Positions 25,338-37,743 are shown, numbered from the stretch's first letter. The stretch is DNA of 64,000 nucleotides from Macrolepiota albuminosa (GCA_027475525.1 JAMWFC010000041.1:62001-126000), one strand, 5' to 3'. The notes: generated from the sequence alone by a model not told the origin. Program-made: numbers and translations.

Positions 25338-25855
25338 TGTCAGGGGACTCCTCATTCCTTTCTTCTTTCACTCTTTATTTCTTCACTCTCCTTTCATTCA
25401 CTTCCTTATTTCTTCTATTATTCTCTCATTTTGCTGTTACTACTTTTTCAACACTATCTGTTAGTACTATTCTCAACCTTTGAGGTGCTCTGGTTCTTTA
25501 GCTATCACTCAGACAAGTGTGGGCCCTTCAGCACCGCTCCAGGCTGCTTAGATAAGCTGGAGGTTGCCTTTCTGACTTTTAAAGTCCGGAGTTTTCCTCC
25601 CTTGTTTGCACACTTGTTTGGTTAGTCAATTTTCGAGTTTTTAAGGTTTTGTTGTACTGTACAGTTGTTTTCCATGCTTCAGAGGCCCCAGAAGCGTCCA
25701 ACCTGGCATAGGGAATCCCCAGACTTGTTCTCTTTGGATCTCCCTCTGCCAGGTGAGTAGCTACCTTGATATTGTCAGTATATATTCTAATACACTTTGG
25801 ATCTCCCTCTGCCAGCTGTGTGACTGAGCCACAGCCTCTAGAGGTCGCCCTTACA
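25338..25855 (+). mobile_element. Solo LTR, TGTCAGGGG family, copy B
   Basis: This 518-bp LTR of the same family as 2239-2684 has a perfect target duplication CGTAC (25333-25337 and 25856-25860). It is inserted in the accessory ORF. Stop codons at the edges of both neighbouring frames come from the LTR itself. Confidence 0.92.
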
Positions 25856-26961
25856 CGTACCTGGAATGTGGGCATGCTGGCCAGAGGCATACTCATACAA
25901 CGCTGCTCTATTGGTGTCAGCTCCCATCAGCACCGTATTCATGGCATATAAATAGTGTGTGCAGTGGCTGAGTGCTCCTCTGAAGCACAAATTCACTAGT
26001 TCAATATCGAGTGGCCCCCACACTTTCATCCTCAAGCCATCAGGGATTCTCCCCAAAAACTCATTCTCAGCCCTATATTTCAGGGCCTGCAACTCCTTGG
26101 CACGGTTTGCCTTCTTCTTTGTGATGTGCTTATTGTGTGATACTCGTTGGAATTGGTCTGCTGCCAATTCCCTCTCCTCTCTGTCCTCCTCCTGCTCTAA
26201 GCTCAGCTCTCCATAGTCATTCTTGTTGGACAAGGATGCAACTACAAATACCAGCAGCATGAATAGCATCTGGACTTCTTCTGCTCGTGCAGAGATGCTA
26301 GCAGGGAAGGCTATGACCTCCAATTTGGAGACATCGAGAGGTGGCTTGCGGCTGCAATGCTGATGAGATGGCCCCAACTTTGCCAGGGCAGACAAAACAG
26401 GTTGTGGCTGAGCTACCAGAGGGGCAGGTGCATTTTGTGCCAGAGTTCTCCCTTCCAACTCAGTGTGAGACGTACTAAGAGTTGGTGCCCGAGGCACCAT
26501 GGTAACAGTTTTGGACCCCTAAGTGGGGCCCAAGACAATGTAGTTTCCCACTGACCCAAGGACAGGTCAGCCAGAGGCTCACTGACGACAGTCAGTGACT
26601 CTGACTGGGCCTGAGAGGCCACAGCAGGTAGCCACAAAGACAAAGCAATGGGCTGAGCAGACTGCTCAGGGCACGCGAATTGTGTGGCCAATGGCATCCT
26701 AGCCCATGGAGGTTTGACCGGTCGACTAGGCTGATATTTGGCCCTCTTGACCTCAGTGGTCAGTTCCTCAAACGTAGAAACTTTGTGCTTAGATGCACAT
26801 TCAATCTGTTCCAGCGCTGCGATGCGCTGTCTCCTCATCAGCTCGATCTGGTCAAGCAATCCCTCCATCACCATCATAGCCAGACTGTCCTGCAGAAAGG
26901 ATGCAGTTGCAGGGACTGGCTGTCCCACTGCTTCCAATCTGCTCAGGAGTGCATCTGGCAC

Positions 26962-27525
26962 TGCTAACTCCTGCGCTTGTGGTGCAGAATCTATATATGG
27001 TTCTACTATGGGCCAATGCGCCTACAGTACGGATGGCAGTCCTGTTATCACACCTGCATATATCAGAATCGACACATGCAAGCATGCTGGTGGTACCTGG
27101 TAATAGCGCTCTAAGTGCATGCTGTCCTCCGGGCGCTTATAGCACCCCTCATCATTGACCTCCATCTCTTGCGAGTGGAGGGGAGTCTGGTATGGAAGTG
27201 GTTCTTTGCAGCCTGGATAGGCCACGCCTGCAGGATGGTGTTGGCCCACCACTGGATATGGCGGCTGCCCCTGGTAGTCTCACATTTGTATATTTGGGGG
27301 TCTCTTCCCACCACTAGAGTCTTGCAGGCTCTGATTACTTTTTTGTGGCCTCCAATAGGCCATTGCAAACAACATGCTAGCGATGTGTATTAGAACTTAA
27401 AAGGAGAAAAGAAGAAAAAAATCTCCTAACTCTGCCAGTGGTGTAAACAACCACAAATAACTGCCACCCAGTCTTTCACTGGCCATCAAAGTGGACTTCA
27501 TCCACATTTCACCACCACATGCACG
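26962..27525. other. Spacer between integrase/chromodomain and accessory ORF
   Basis: Several short overlapping frames on both strands exist, none recognisable. A minus-strand frame at 27111-27368 has no family features. It may hold the 5' part of the accessory gene (for example 5' exons), but I cannot support a model. Confidence 0.35.
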
Positions 27526-29143
27526 TTATGCATGTTTTGCTAGCTGTTGAGGGCATTTCACGCCCTGCAGCTTTAGGTACCTATCTATTGCTGCAAGATC
27601 TTTGCAGTTCACTAGCGGTTCCCAGGTAGTATCATCTAAGCTCCACCTTACCTTGAATTTGAGGTTTCTCCCTATCCACTTATGACTTATGAGGTCATCT
27701 ACAAACCATTCCTGATCATCACCAGTTCCAAAGTCATACGGTTCTGGGGTAGCACGATTAGGGAAGAGCATGTTACTATTGGCCAAGTATGGTCGCAACA
27801 GCAACACATGGAACTTAGGGACTATCCTGCATGCTTGCAGTGTATGGGACAATTCCAGCATGTAGTTAGATGTGCTCAGCTCGGCCTCAAGAACCCTATA
27901 TGGTCCAATCCACTTTGGACACAGCTTACTCACTCTGCCTTTTGGCAAGTTCAAGTTCTTTGTCGAGAGGTACACTAGGTTCCCTTTCTCAATGTCCAGA
28001 TCATCATGTCTGCAATTATTCACATGTTTTGTCTGCCATACATGTGATTCTATAATCGCATCATGGGCATCTGCCGAGTTCCTTAGCACATTGTGTGTGA
28101 ACTGCTTCATTCCCACATGAATAGCTTTGTCAGTGTGAAGTTCACGAATCATGGATGGCATATAGCCATTATTGAGTTCAAAGGGTGAGTATCCTGTGAT
28201 TTCAGATATGCTTGTGTTTATTGCAAATTCAACAAGTGGACATCTATCCACCCAGTCCTTCTGATCAGGACATACCAATGCTCACAATATTTGCACAATA
28301 TTTCTATTTGCTTGTTCTGTCTGGCCATCCGTTTGCGGATGAAACGACGTCAACATGAGCAACTTTGCTCTGAGCAGCTTGTGCAGCTCCTTCCACCATT
28401 TGGAAGTGAACTTAGCATCTTAATCGCTTACGATTGAACTTGGCAATCCATGAAGGTGCACTATCTCCTTGAGATAGATCCAAGGATAATTCTGATGCTG
28501 TCATAATGGTCCTCACCAGAATGAGATGGACCATACTGGTCATTCTGCAGATCACTACCCAGAGGTAGTTAAAATCCTTTGACTCAGAAAATGGGCCCAT
28601 AAAGTCCATCCTGATCGAATCCCAGGGTTTGACTGGTATAGGAAGCAAATGAAGTTTCCCCGGTGGCTTCAATGTCAATACTTTCAACTGTTGACATAGC
28701 TCGCATGTTGAGCAGAATTGGCTCGTTTCTTTGGCCATTTGTGGCCACCAGTACCAGTGTCGCACATAGTCTAGCATTTTCTGAGTTCTGAAGTGGCCCA
28801 CTACTTTATGGGCCTGGTCCAGGATAGTCGTGATCAACGACCTCTCCCAGGGAATGCAGATGACGTTGGACCCAGTGGGTCTGGTAAGATAGACAAGCTG
28901 CTGCTCTACCTTGAAGTGCAGATATGCTTGGATATTGTTCAGAATCTCTAAGAAGAGATTGTCATCCTTGTATTCTTGCTGGATACGTGTGCAAAATTGC
29001 GCATTGCCCAGGTCAATTGGCATGGGGTGATGGTCATGCGAGTCCAATGCCTGCTGGAGAGCTATTTCCACACCACTAGGGCACACCTCCTGCCTCCTTT
29101 CTTTGCCTGGCTGGGGAATCTCATGATCCACCAGCACCTGCAC
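27526..29143 (-). pseudogene. Integrase with C-terminal chromodomain, younger family-B element
   Basis: Integrase joins element cDNA into host DNA, and the chromodomain targets it to chromatin. The 28412-29143 frame holds the zinc-binding H..H..C..C region (VVGHFRTQKMLDY, CSTCELCQQ) and the first catalytic Asp (RMDFMGPF). The next frame, broken by stops around 28270-28430, has the second Asp region (DAKFTSKWWKELHK) and a PQTDGQTEQ Glu motif. The frame at 27526-28278 continues with EITGYSPFELNNGY, a GPYRVLE GPY/F module and a chromodomain (VDDLISHKW, FKVRW, DDTTWEPL). An in-frame stop separates the core pieces, so the gene is inactive. Confidence 0.9.
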
Positions 29144-31391
29144 CTTGCTATTGTGAGCTTCTTGCTGTTCTTGCAGTCACTTGCTGCGACGTGATTCCTG
29201 TGCTTGCATGGTGCATAGCTCAACTGTATGTTCCTTAATTTCATGGAACCTATGCAGGGACAAGTCCTCACCCTCCAGGTCGATGTGTTTGTCTACCTAA
29301 ACATAGTCATGCACATCATGGACATCATCTCAAGTATCACTCTTGAAATATCGAGACAGGCAGTCTGCTACCTTGTTCAATTCACCTTTTACATAGGTGA
29401 TGTCGAACTTATATCGTGACATGTAGTCAATCCAGCAACGTTGTCATGGTGATAAATGCACTTGAGTCTTAAAAAACTCGAGTGCCTTGTGATCCATAAT
29501 GATATGGATCTTATACCCCATCAGCTTATCCTCCCACTTTAAGAGAGCTTTCAGGATAGCGAGTATTTCCAACTCGTGAACAGCATAGTTCTGCTGTGCA
29601 GCAGTGAACTTATGGGACATAAATCCTGCTGGTCAGCAAGTTTGCCATGTTTTACCTTGGCCAAACATGGCCCCGACCCCAGTCTTCAATGTGTCGCATG
29701 GGCCAAATGGGCTCGTCAATGCATGGATCAATTGGCTGGATCATGGGCGTTTTCGTGAAAATGCACTTAATCATCTCAAAACACTGCTGATGCAGCAGTC
29801 TCCAGTGAACAGGGGACCTATTCTGGGTCATGGCCATCAGTGGCCTAGTATATGCCATAATATGGCAAAAAGTTACCAATATAGTTTACAAGTCCAACAA
29901 AACGCTGGATATTATCATAGTACACCACTCTCAAATTCGGTTGAGTTTATCTGTGTCCAGGTCACCGTGACCAAGACAGTCTATATTGAATGCGTACAAT
30001 TCGCACTTCTTTCATTTGAGGTAGAGACTAGCCTTACATAGTCATTTGAATACGACTTGTAGGTGCTGCTCATGCTCCTTGATGGAATCAGAAAAGATAA
30101 ATATATTGTCTAAATAGACATGCATAAACTTCTCAATTACGTCTTGGAAGATGGAGGTCATTAACCTCTGGAATGTTGCTGGTGCATTGCAATTACCAAT
30201 CTGCATGATGTTGTTACTCACAAATGTCCCCATCAGGGACAAAAACAGCGTCTTCAGTATATTCTCTTCACTTATGCAAATCTGTTTGTATGCATCCATT
30301 AGGTCAATTTTTGACCTATATTTTGCTGTGGCAACATCTTTGCATATGACTTCCTGATCTGGAAGGGGTGTTACGTCCTTGACTGTATTATCATTGCATT
30401 GTTGCGCATCCAGTGCAGTTTGTAACATCCCATCCTTCTTGGGAATACACAGTAAAGGTGCAGCTTGCATCGCTGGTTGTGGTTCCCACCACTTTGTGTT
30501 TATGTATCTGTTCATCTTTTCACAAAGCTGATCCTGTAGTGCTCATGAACAGCAAGGCAAATAGTACTTGTACTGCTTATTATCGTCAATGAGATTAATC
30601 TCATGATTAACCTCCCACCACGGAGAAAGTTCTTTCTTTGTTCCATTAACAATATCAGCAAACTCATGTTGCCATTGCTGGCACAATTGAGGAATATCTT
30701 CCTCAGTAAGGCTCACTGCCTTGCCTTTCCCTTTTGATGCATGTGCTATTCGTGACTGAACCTTTGGTTCAAATTGCTCCTGTAAGGCACGTACATGCTC
30801 TTCTGTGAGATCCCCTGGATTAAACCTTACAACTGGTTGCCTCCTCGCCGCTCTTGTCGTAGTTGATGACGATTGCACACTTCTTGCTTTCAGCAATACA
30901 CCATCAAATACGATATCCAATGCTTCGGAGATCTTATCCTCCTGTGCATGACGGTATACTTCTCTCATCTGGGTCGACTGCACCCTTTCCATAGTATGTG
31001 TCACTATTGATGCTACCAACTCGTTCCACTCTCATGGCATTGGTGGGTCATACACCCATTGCACTTCTGGCTGAGACACTGGTTGATCCATTAGTGACCT
31101 CATGCTTCCTGCAGTTCCCATTGTACTATATACCTCGTCCTTGACAAGATCCTCAACCTTTACTTGAGAGCTAGTTGGCTGACACTCCAGCAACTCCACC
31201 ATGTGTCTACCATGCTCATTCTTATGCTGTATAGCCTGCTTAGGCTTTCTATTCATATACCTGACTACATCTGGGTGCTTTCCCTTCTTCAGAGTTCCTT
31301 GAAACTCTTCCTCAGACATCAGTATAGCCAGCAAATCTGCCAGCAAGCTTTTTGGTGGAACATGTTTGTCCTCCACCTCCTGTACAGTCAC
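29144..31391 (-). pseudogene. RT and RNase H, younger family-B element
   Basis: The reverse transcriptase is clearest at 30042-30515: PLLCIPKKDGMLQTALDAQQ, KYRSKIDLMDAYKQI, APATFQRLMTSIF, then VYLDNIFIFSD. The catalytic YxDD box reads YLDN, a loss of the second Asp by a single G-to-A change. RNase H remnants lie at 29250-29900 on the minus strand, in fragmented frames. The 30543-31391 part is the linker upstream of RT, containing HEINLIDDNKQYKYYLP. Stops and frame changes are frequent. Confidence 0.85.
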
Positions 31392-31409
31392 TCTCTTGCA
31401 ACCATCTAG

Positions 31410-31913
31410 TTAGTTGCATTCATCACGCCGCTTTTCAGTTGCGCAATAGCGCCTCAGATGCCTATCCATGTCATTTAACATGACTTTCTCTGCCTTCAAA
31501 GGCATACCATTCACCACAACCGTGTCGTTCACAAAGTCCAATGACATCTTGTTCTTATGCATAAATGGCATACCAATGATCATATCATAGCGATCAAAAT
31601 TTGCTATGTCTACATACTCCTTGGTCAACATCCCTGATGTCTTTATCTTCACTTCAGCACCAATCTGTACCATGGCACGACTCTCTACAGTCCCTAACTG
31701 GAGCATCAATGGCTCTTCCAGCTCATGAACGTGAATTGCGTTAATGTGAGCAAACTGAGGTGTAATGCCCGTAGTGGTACTCCCTGAGTCCCACAACATC
31801 CAGGCAGGATGTCCATTGACATCCACATAGGTTACCAAACACTCCTTCTCTTCAGGAGTATATCGTGGCCGCTGCAACTTATTGGTTGCTTTCTGCAGTG
31901 TGACACGTCTCAT
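31410..31913 (-). pseudogene. Retroviral-type aspartic protease, younger family-B element
   Basis: This protease cleaves the Gag-Pol polyprotein. The active-site triad is MLWDSGSTT, a DSG variant of DTG/DSG. The second half reads YDMIIGMPFMHKNKMSLDF, typical of gypsy protease flaps and C-termini. The frame is 167 codons, ending in a stop before the RT linker. It lies directly downstream of gag. Confidence 0.85.
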
Positions 31914-33140
31914 TCAGACATGCTGATCTCCATGGCACTCGGTCAGTGCAAACAAGTGTTCTTCCTTGTCATTGTGAGTATAGTAGTTGCTGTCATACAT
32001 GTCCACTGCAACGTATTTGTTGCTATCTATCTGGGCACTCTCAGCATCATCCATGTCCAAGCTATCAGCCTCTACTTGTGGCTGTTCTTCCACCTCCTTG
32101 ATGACCTCATCATCCTTGTCATCACTGATGACCTCACTAGGAGCCACAGCTGTATGAGCTGCCTGAATGTGTGTCTTGGACGGAGCAGGACATTCCTTAG
32201 CAAAATGCCTAACCCTACCACAGTTGTAGCATGCTGAGGAGTCCCTGGCAGGCCTTTTCTGGGCTGCTCCAGCAACCCCAGTAGGTCTGCTCACCATGCA
32301 CATTACAGGCACCACACTCCCTCTAGCTGCCACTTGGTTTTGATCCGAAACAGGTCGACTATCTTTTGCTGGCAAATACCCAGCAGGCTTTGATCGAGGC
32401 TGTTGGCCTTCAGAGATTGTCTTGCGGATGACGAATTGTGGGTTGCGATTGTTCTCCATCTTCAACTGTTTAGCCAGGAAGGTTCCCACCTTCACTGCCT
32501 GACGGTTCACAGGTCCTCAGCATGAGCTATGCTGTTCATAATGATTTGCAGTATGTGTCGACTGCTTATAGCGGATGGTATATGCCAAGAACTTGGTCAC
32601 AGTATTGACCTCCGGAGACAAATTGTCATCACATATCAATGCCCTCCTCATATCTGCAGGTATTCTATCCAAGAATGTCTCACAAATCGTGTATTTGTCT
32701 GGATAAACGGCCATATTCTGTGCATGACCCACCAGGTCATCATAAAATGTCTGGACACCAGTCTTAGCATCATACACTGCCTTTCTAAAGACATCCTGAG
32801 CTTCCTGCATTGTTGCTGTGTTGACAAAGTGGTTATACAGTCCTATCAGAACCTCTTTAAATGTCCAATGTGATTTGTCACAATTAATGTGAAGAACATG
32901 GTGACAGAACCAATTCTGAGCCTCTCCTTCCATAAATTTGTGCAATACAAATATTCTTTCTTGGTCCATGTCATCTCCACCATAGCAGCAGGCTGCCAGA
33001 TAGTAACAGACATCCATGGCCCAATCCTCCAGCTGAGAAAACCTATGCCCTCCAGCATATGCATGTATGTGCTTACTGTCAGATTTGCAGGGACTTACCC
33101 CAGCAGAAAATTTGAACCTGACTCCTAGGGAGTCATCCAC
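31914..33140 (-). pseudogene. Gag of the younger family-B element
   Basis: Gag forms the particle and binds RNA. The 32517-33140 frame has the capsid-like core: FSQLEDWAMDVCYYLAAC, FMEGEAQNWFCHHVL, FKEVLIGLYNHFV, VQTFYDDLVGHAQNMAVYPD. The next frame, 31914-32510, carries an intact zinc knuckle, CYNC-GRVR-H-FAKE-C, followed by an acidic tail. A single stop separates the two frames. Confidence 0.88.
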
Positions 33141-34677
33141 CAGTCAAGTGAGGCGGTCATACATATGATCCATATGGATCCTGACTGCCTCATTCATTCC
33201 TGGCATAGTTTCATGCAAATCATGAGGTGCGGGCATTGAAAATGCCCAGGGGCTGCAAAACAGGTGTTCATTAGCCATTATTTCTGGCCATGGGGTAGGC
33301 TATTGCCTCACCTCTCGCTCCGCTAGTGATTCACCAGCATGCCTGCCACTATTACAACGATTATGATTTGTCCTGATTGTTCTGTCTATGATCACAACCC
33401 CCACCGTCAGTATTGCGACAAGTCAGCTCCCTCCTCTCATAGTAATCACTACTCATATCACTACTGTCTGGATCTCTGTCCAGTTCAGCAGTTCGAGCTG
33501 CAAATTGTCACCGCATGTCATTGACAGGTGTTACACCCTCACGCCCTTCAAAGGTTACCCCCTGGTCATCAATCAACAACTCACCATGATCATGCAAGTC
33601 CTGGTTGCACATCCTCTGATAATTGACATGTTCATTCTAGTTGTCCACTAGGTGGACGCATTGTACTACGTGTTGTGGTCATGTTTGCTCCTCAAGAATG
33701 TGGATTTTGTCCACCTCTTCCTTGATAGTGACTTGCTTTTGAGATGTCTTAACCTCCTGCACTACAAGTAGTGCCTCTGGCTCTGCTGGAGTTGTTGTTA
33801 CAGTCTCTACTTCAGACAATGCCTGCTGAGGCACTCCACTGACAATGTGTTGATGGTTTGCGGCATTCTGATGCCTAATGTAGTCTTGCTGAGATTCATT
33901 GGCCTGATGAGGCCATTTAGCATTGCATCCGCAATTAATGGCACTCATCAGCGCACACTCATTTTGCATTCCACTGAGTCAGCCGGAGTGGCTGTTGAGA
34001 CTGCTGACCCTCATGCCTCTTTGCGCTTGAGGTATTCCACCACTTCAAATTCAAAGATATGCACAAATAATTCGATATATTCAGTCAAATCTGCATGGGG
34101 TACATCGTGGCTCTTAGCAGCCAGTAACTGTAGATGCTTTACTATGTAAAGCTGCAGACGCTTTCGCGACCAATGGATATCGGTCCAATACTAGCTGTAG
34201 CTGGATAGACAGGGTCAAATGCGACCTCTTGCTTTCCTCATCATCTGAGGATTCCAGCTCGGACTCTAAGTCCAGAGCTCTCCTGAGGCCTCCATGCCTC
34301 ACTTGCAGCTGTTTGCCAGCCCTTCTGTGCAACTCTGGAATTCTAGGTGCTGACGACACCTTTTCCAACCTTACAATCTCATCGTCCTCCCTACTGACTG
34401 CTATTGCTGGTCCTTGCTTCTGTCCTTGTGTCATCAACGATGACAGTCCTTTCATCCCGCTTTGGCAGGGGCTGGTACACATATGTGGATTGCGTCTTTA
34501 CAGCTTGAGACACAGGTGGGTCACCTGTATCTGTGGCTGGGAAAGGAGGGTCTGGATCAAGAGAGCCAGTCATGGAAGCATGTTTTTGACGTGATGCCAA
34601 CAGAAATCAAGAGATTTTGGTGATGAGTTAAGAGTTGCCTAGTCAGTAACAAGCCGATAGGAGAAGATTCAAAAAAA
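33141..34677 (-). pseudogene. Leader and N-terminal Gag region, younger family-B element
   Basis: On the minus strand, a start at 34600 (MASRQKHASMTGSLDPDPP) reads into a frame that shifts near 34450 to PRIPELHRRAGKQLQ and an acidic SELESSDDEESKR segment. A further frame at 33679-33969 (ESQQDYIRHQNAANHQHIV) leads toward the gag core. The region beside the LTR, 34665-34677, reads AGATTCAAAAAAA on the plus strand and is identical to the same position in the older element (39018-39030). Confidence 0.6.
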
Positions 34678-34851
34678 TGTAACCGTTGATTATGAGCTAG
34701 AACAATCTTGTGTGTATCACACAGTGCTGAATCAGACCACAGTATCGGATTGACTAGAACTAGAGTGAATACAAGATGTTATCTTATGTAATACTCTACT
34801 GGATACCTATAGCGTCGTTGATGCTAGTAGTAAGTGTGATGCTCCGTTACA
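34678..34851 (-). repeat. 5' LTR of the younger family-B element
   Basis: The 174-bp LTR is bounded by TGTAACC and CGTTACA, with CTTGG immediately after it at 34852-34856. It is the partner of 22919-23092. Confidence 0.9.
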
Positions 34852-34856
34852 CTTGG

Positions 34857-37231
34857 TTACAGGAGCCAGGTGTTTGGACAGTTACATTTGTCCTATACTG
34901 CACCATTGCACAGCTCCTTACAGTGTCCAATTGCAATGCCAATAGAGTGTCTAACTCCTGCACAGAAATTCTGTATGCATGGGTGAACTAGAGTGTAATA
35001 TCCGACATAGTACTCTCAGAGTCCCAGAGAGTCCAGGCTTTGTAGCCATTTATATCCATATACAGGACCAAATACTCCTTGTCTGCACATTTCAGTGTAT
35101 AGCACTGCAATGTGTCCTCTGCTTGATGAAGAGTAACTTTCTTCATTTGCATGACATTATTCTTGTCATGGTTGTTTGAAGACAGCCAATCTGTCATTGC
35201 CATTAGGCACTCAGAGTTGCTGTTGCAACTGTAGTACTCATTTTTAAAGGTGTCATTGAATATGTCCACTGTAATGTACTCCTCCCTCTCCACAACCACA
35301 CTCTTGGGCTCTACACCCAATGCTTCTTCTGGAGGCTTCTGGTTGTCAATAGAGTGCTCAGCCTCTGAATTGATGGAGATATCTCTGTCACTCCCACTTG
35401 CTGCTGCAGTATGTACAGCACATATGTAAGCTTGGGGTGTATACCCCTCCTTCTGGGCTTTCATCTTTGTAGGGCAGCTAGTAGTATAGTGGTGTTTAGA
35501 ATGTTCTCTATCTAGAGCCTGCTCTGATCATGGGCAGCTGTATCCTTGATTCCTAGCCAGGGCTTGTCATACCACAAACTATGTATTGCAGTTGTGGTCT
35601 ATATCAGCCTTTTTAGCCAGAAAGATCCCTATGTGCTGACTTTATAGGAGTGTCATCACAGGTGTAGATCACTTGCTGCCTCCTTTATGGTTACTACAAT
35701 GCTTATAGTGGTTAGCAGTCTTAAGAAACTGCTTATACCTTATGGTGTATGCCACAAACTCTTTAATATCATTGACCTCCAGGGACAACCCATCCTTGCA
35801 AATCAGATAGTAGCACATGTCTACTAATATACCATCCAAGAGTGTTTTGAGCATAGTGTACCATTCTGGATACACTGCCATGTTCTGGGCATGGTCATTA
35901 AGGGTATTATAGAATCCTTGCATGCCTAGCTTCTCAGTGTACTTAGCAGACTAAAAGTCCTGCCAGGTGTCCTGCAATGTTGAGAGGTGTACAAATTGAT
36001 TATATATGTAGTCCTGTGAGGACTCCCTTAAATGTTCAGTCATACTGGACCTGATTAATGTGTGATACTGCTTGTCAGAACCAACTCATGGCCTTTCTAG
36101 CCAAGAACTCAGATAGAACAAAAATTTGTTCTCATTCTATATGGTCTCTACCATATAAGTACATGGCAAGATGAGTGCACACATCCATCGCCCAGTCTTC
36201 CAGGTCACTGAACTTGGAAGCATCTGAGTAGGCCCAAATGTGTCTGCTGTCTGCTTTACATAGCTTTACTCCATCCAATAACCATAAGGTTACTTCTAAG
36301 GCATCATCAACTACTCAATGAAGGCAATTGTGCATGGCTTTGTAATGCATGCATATGGCCTCTCACTGGCCTGGAGATCTAGTTGCTAGATTGGCAGCTT
36401 AAAGAAGTGATTTTCCTTATTCACCCTGCAGTGGATGTTTTGAGCCTCCATAACTGAGGGCATAATTGCCTTCTTTCTGAAGAGTCAATTTAGAGCACTC
36501 ATCCAGACATCATGTCTCATAGCACCATCATGATCAAGGAAGTCTTCTTGATTATAATTGATATGCCATCCTAGTTCTGGAGAAGATTGATTCTCCTGGC
36601 CCTGCATTACAAATCAGCAACACATCTCATCAATAGGCTTAGTGCTCTTGAATATAATGCCCTGATTGTCAATAAGGGAATATCTCTTAGTTCTGAGGTT
36701 TCCATTGTGCATTTGTTGATAAGCAATTCAGTTGCTCATTGATTCTGCCATTAGCACATGTGGCATCACAGATGCCTTGCTCTCCACCTTGAAAGCCATA
36801 CTGGCTTGCCCATCCAGATCTAAAGTATCTGTTCCAGGATCTTGGTTATGCATGTGAGGGGGCTCCTCACACCACCCTTGTCCTGCTGAAGTATAAAATA
36901 TACTTACTGGGTTTGCCTTGGGCACTTCCTGCACCTATGCTAGTGCCTCTGCTAGCTTAACTCCAACGTCTTGATTATGATGTGCCAAGCATTCCTTGGA
37001 CATGTGGCTCTAGAAGATTGATATCTCCAATTGCCTTGTGGCCTTACACTAAAAATACATCTGAAGTTCAAATAGGAGAACTCTCACCATCAAATCAGTA
37101 TATTTAGTACTGAATACAATGGACACTTTGTGCCCTTGCCATCTAAGTACTACTATATGCACTGAAGCATATTGTTCTAGTTATGTCTGGGTGGTGTATT
37201 TCACCACCTCTGCGTGTAAATCCCAAACCAC
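34857..37231 (-). pseudogene. Older family-B gypsy protease and gag half (right part of split element)
   Basis: This resumes the older element after the insertion. The protease region at 34988-35464 (YLVLYMDINGYKAWTLWDSE) lines up with WDSGS of the younger copy. The gag core pieces at 35669-35923 (VQ-like MQGFYNTLNDHAQNMAVYPE) and onward to 36950 are collinear with 32517-33140 but full of stops. Together with 18930-22918 it forms one element about twice as decayed as the one inside it. Confidence 0.8.
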
Positions 37232-37743
37232 TGTCAGAAGACTCCTCATTTCTTTCTTCTTTCACTTCTTATCTCTTCACTCTCCTTTCATTCATTCTTT
37301 TATTTCTTCTGTCATTTTCTCATTTTACTGTTTCTATTCTTTCAACACTATCTGTTAGTACTATTCTCAGCCCTTGAGGTGCTCTGGTCTTTTAGCTACC
37401 ATTCAGACAAGTGTGGGCCCTTCAGCACCACTTCCAGACCACTTACATAAGCCAGAGTTTGCCAGAGTTTGTTTCTTATTTGTGCAATTGTTTATTTAGG
37501 CAATTTTTGAGTTTTTAAGATTTTGTTGTACTGTACAGTTGTTTCCCATGCTTCAGAGGCCCCAGAAGCATCCAACCTGGCATAGAAGTTTTTAAGATTT
37601 TGTTGTACTGTACAGTTGTTTCCCATGCTTCAGAGGCCCCAGAAGCATCCAACCTGGCATAGAAAATCCCTAGACTTGTTCTCTTTGGATCTCCCTCTGC
37701 CAGCTGTGTAACTGAGCCACAGCCTCCAGAGGTCACTCTTACA
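37232..37743 (+). mobile_element. Solo LTR, TGTCAGGGG family, copy C
   Basis: The LTR starts TGTCAGAAGACTCC and ends CACTCTTACA. No matching target duplication is visible (ACCAC on the left, AATAT on the right). It includes an exact 77-bp tandem duplication (37511-37664) that the other copies lack. Confidence 0.8.
37511..37664. repeat. Exact 77-bp tandem duplication inside LTR copy C
   Basis: 37511-37587 and 37588-37664 are identical. The other three LTR copies have a single copy of this segment. See the finding on 77-bp periods. Confidence 0.95.

Larger units (their letters stand above)
23421..26961 (-). pseudogene. Accessory ORF in env position of the younger family-B element
   Basis: This is an unrecognised protein-coding region downstream of integrase on the same strand. 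The pieces are 26413-26961 and 25838-26500 (overlapping frames), 24604-25371 and 23421-24086. Two solo LTRs with their own target duplications (25338-25855 and 24093-24820) interrupt it. At both sites the frame on one side continues directly into the other once the LTR and one target copy are disregarded. Segments include ELTTEVKRAKYQ, LELDQLYKYYMNIHVPHCNR, HDWTMQLLMKEPQYQDL, YDAMFPKQPFEPQRGPKLE, VFLEQQFHSPTISIDIFKQI and NGLYYLIGMDPNQVNLL. There is no transmembrane segment or signal peptide, so it does not look like an envelope protein. Two further single-base frame shifts lie near 23865 and 23780. Function unknown. Confidence 0.65.
22919..34851 (-). mobile_element. Ty3/gypsy chromovirus, younger family-B element, complete with LTRs
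   Basis: This is an 11,933-bp LTR retrotransposon on the minus strand. Both LTRs are 174 bp, with TGTAAC/GTTACA ends, and differ at about 17 positions by eye, almost all transitions. A perfect 5-bp target duplication CTTGG flanks it (22914-22918 and 34852-34856). The order is 5' LTR, leader, gag, protease, RT, RNase H, integrase, chromodomain, an extra ORF, 3' LTR. It sits inside the protease region of an older relative. The coding frames are broken, so it is inactive. The gap between chromodomain and 3' LTR (over 4 kb) is unusually long. Confidence 0.92.

Noticed and set aside
24604..25371. 255-codon frame taken at face value as one protein
   Set aside because: Its first residues and its last 70 or so come from solo LTRs; only the middle is the accessory ORF.
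23421..26961. Envelope gene, suggested by position after integrase
   Set aside because: No signal peptide, cleavage site or transmembrane segment is visible in any frame.
37119..37377. Ser/Phe-rich short frames repeated at 25295, 37183 and 37804
   Set aside because: They are translations of the pyrimidine-rich part of the TGTCAGGGG solo LTR, not proteins.
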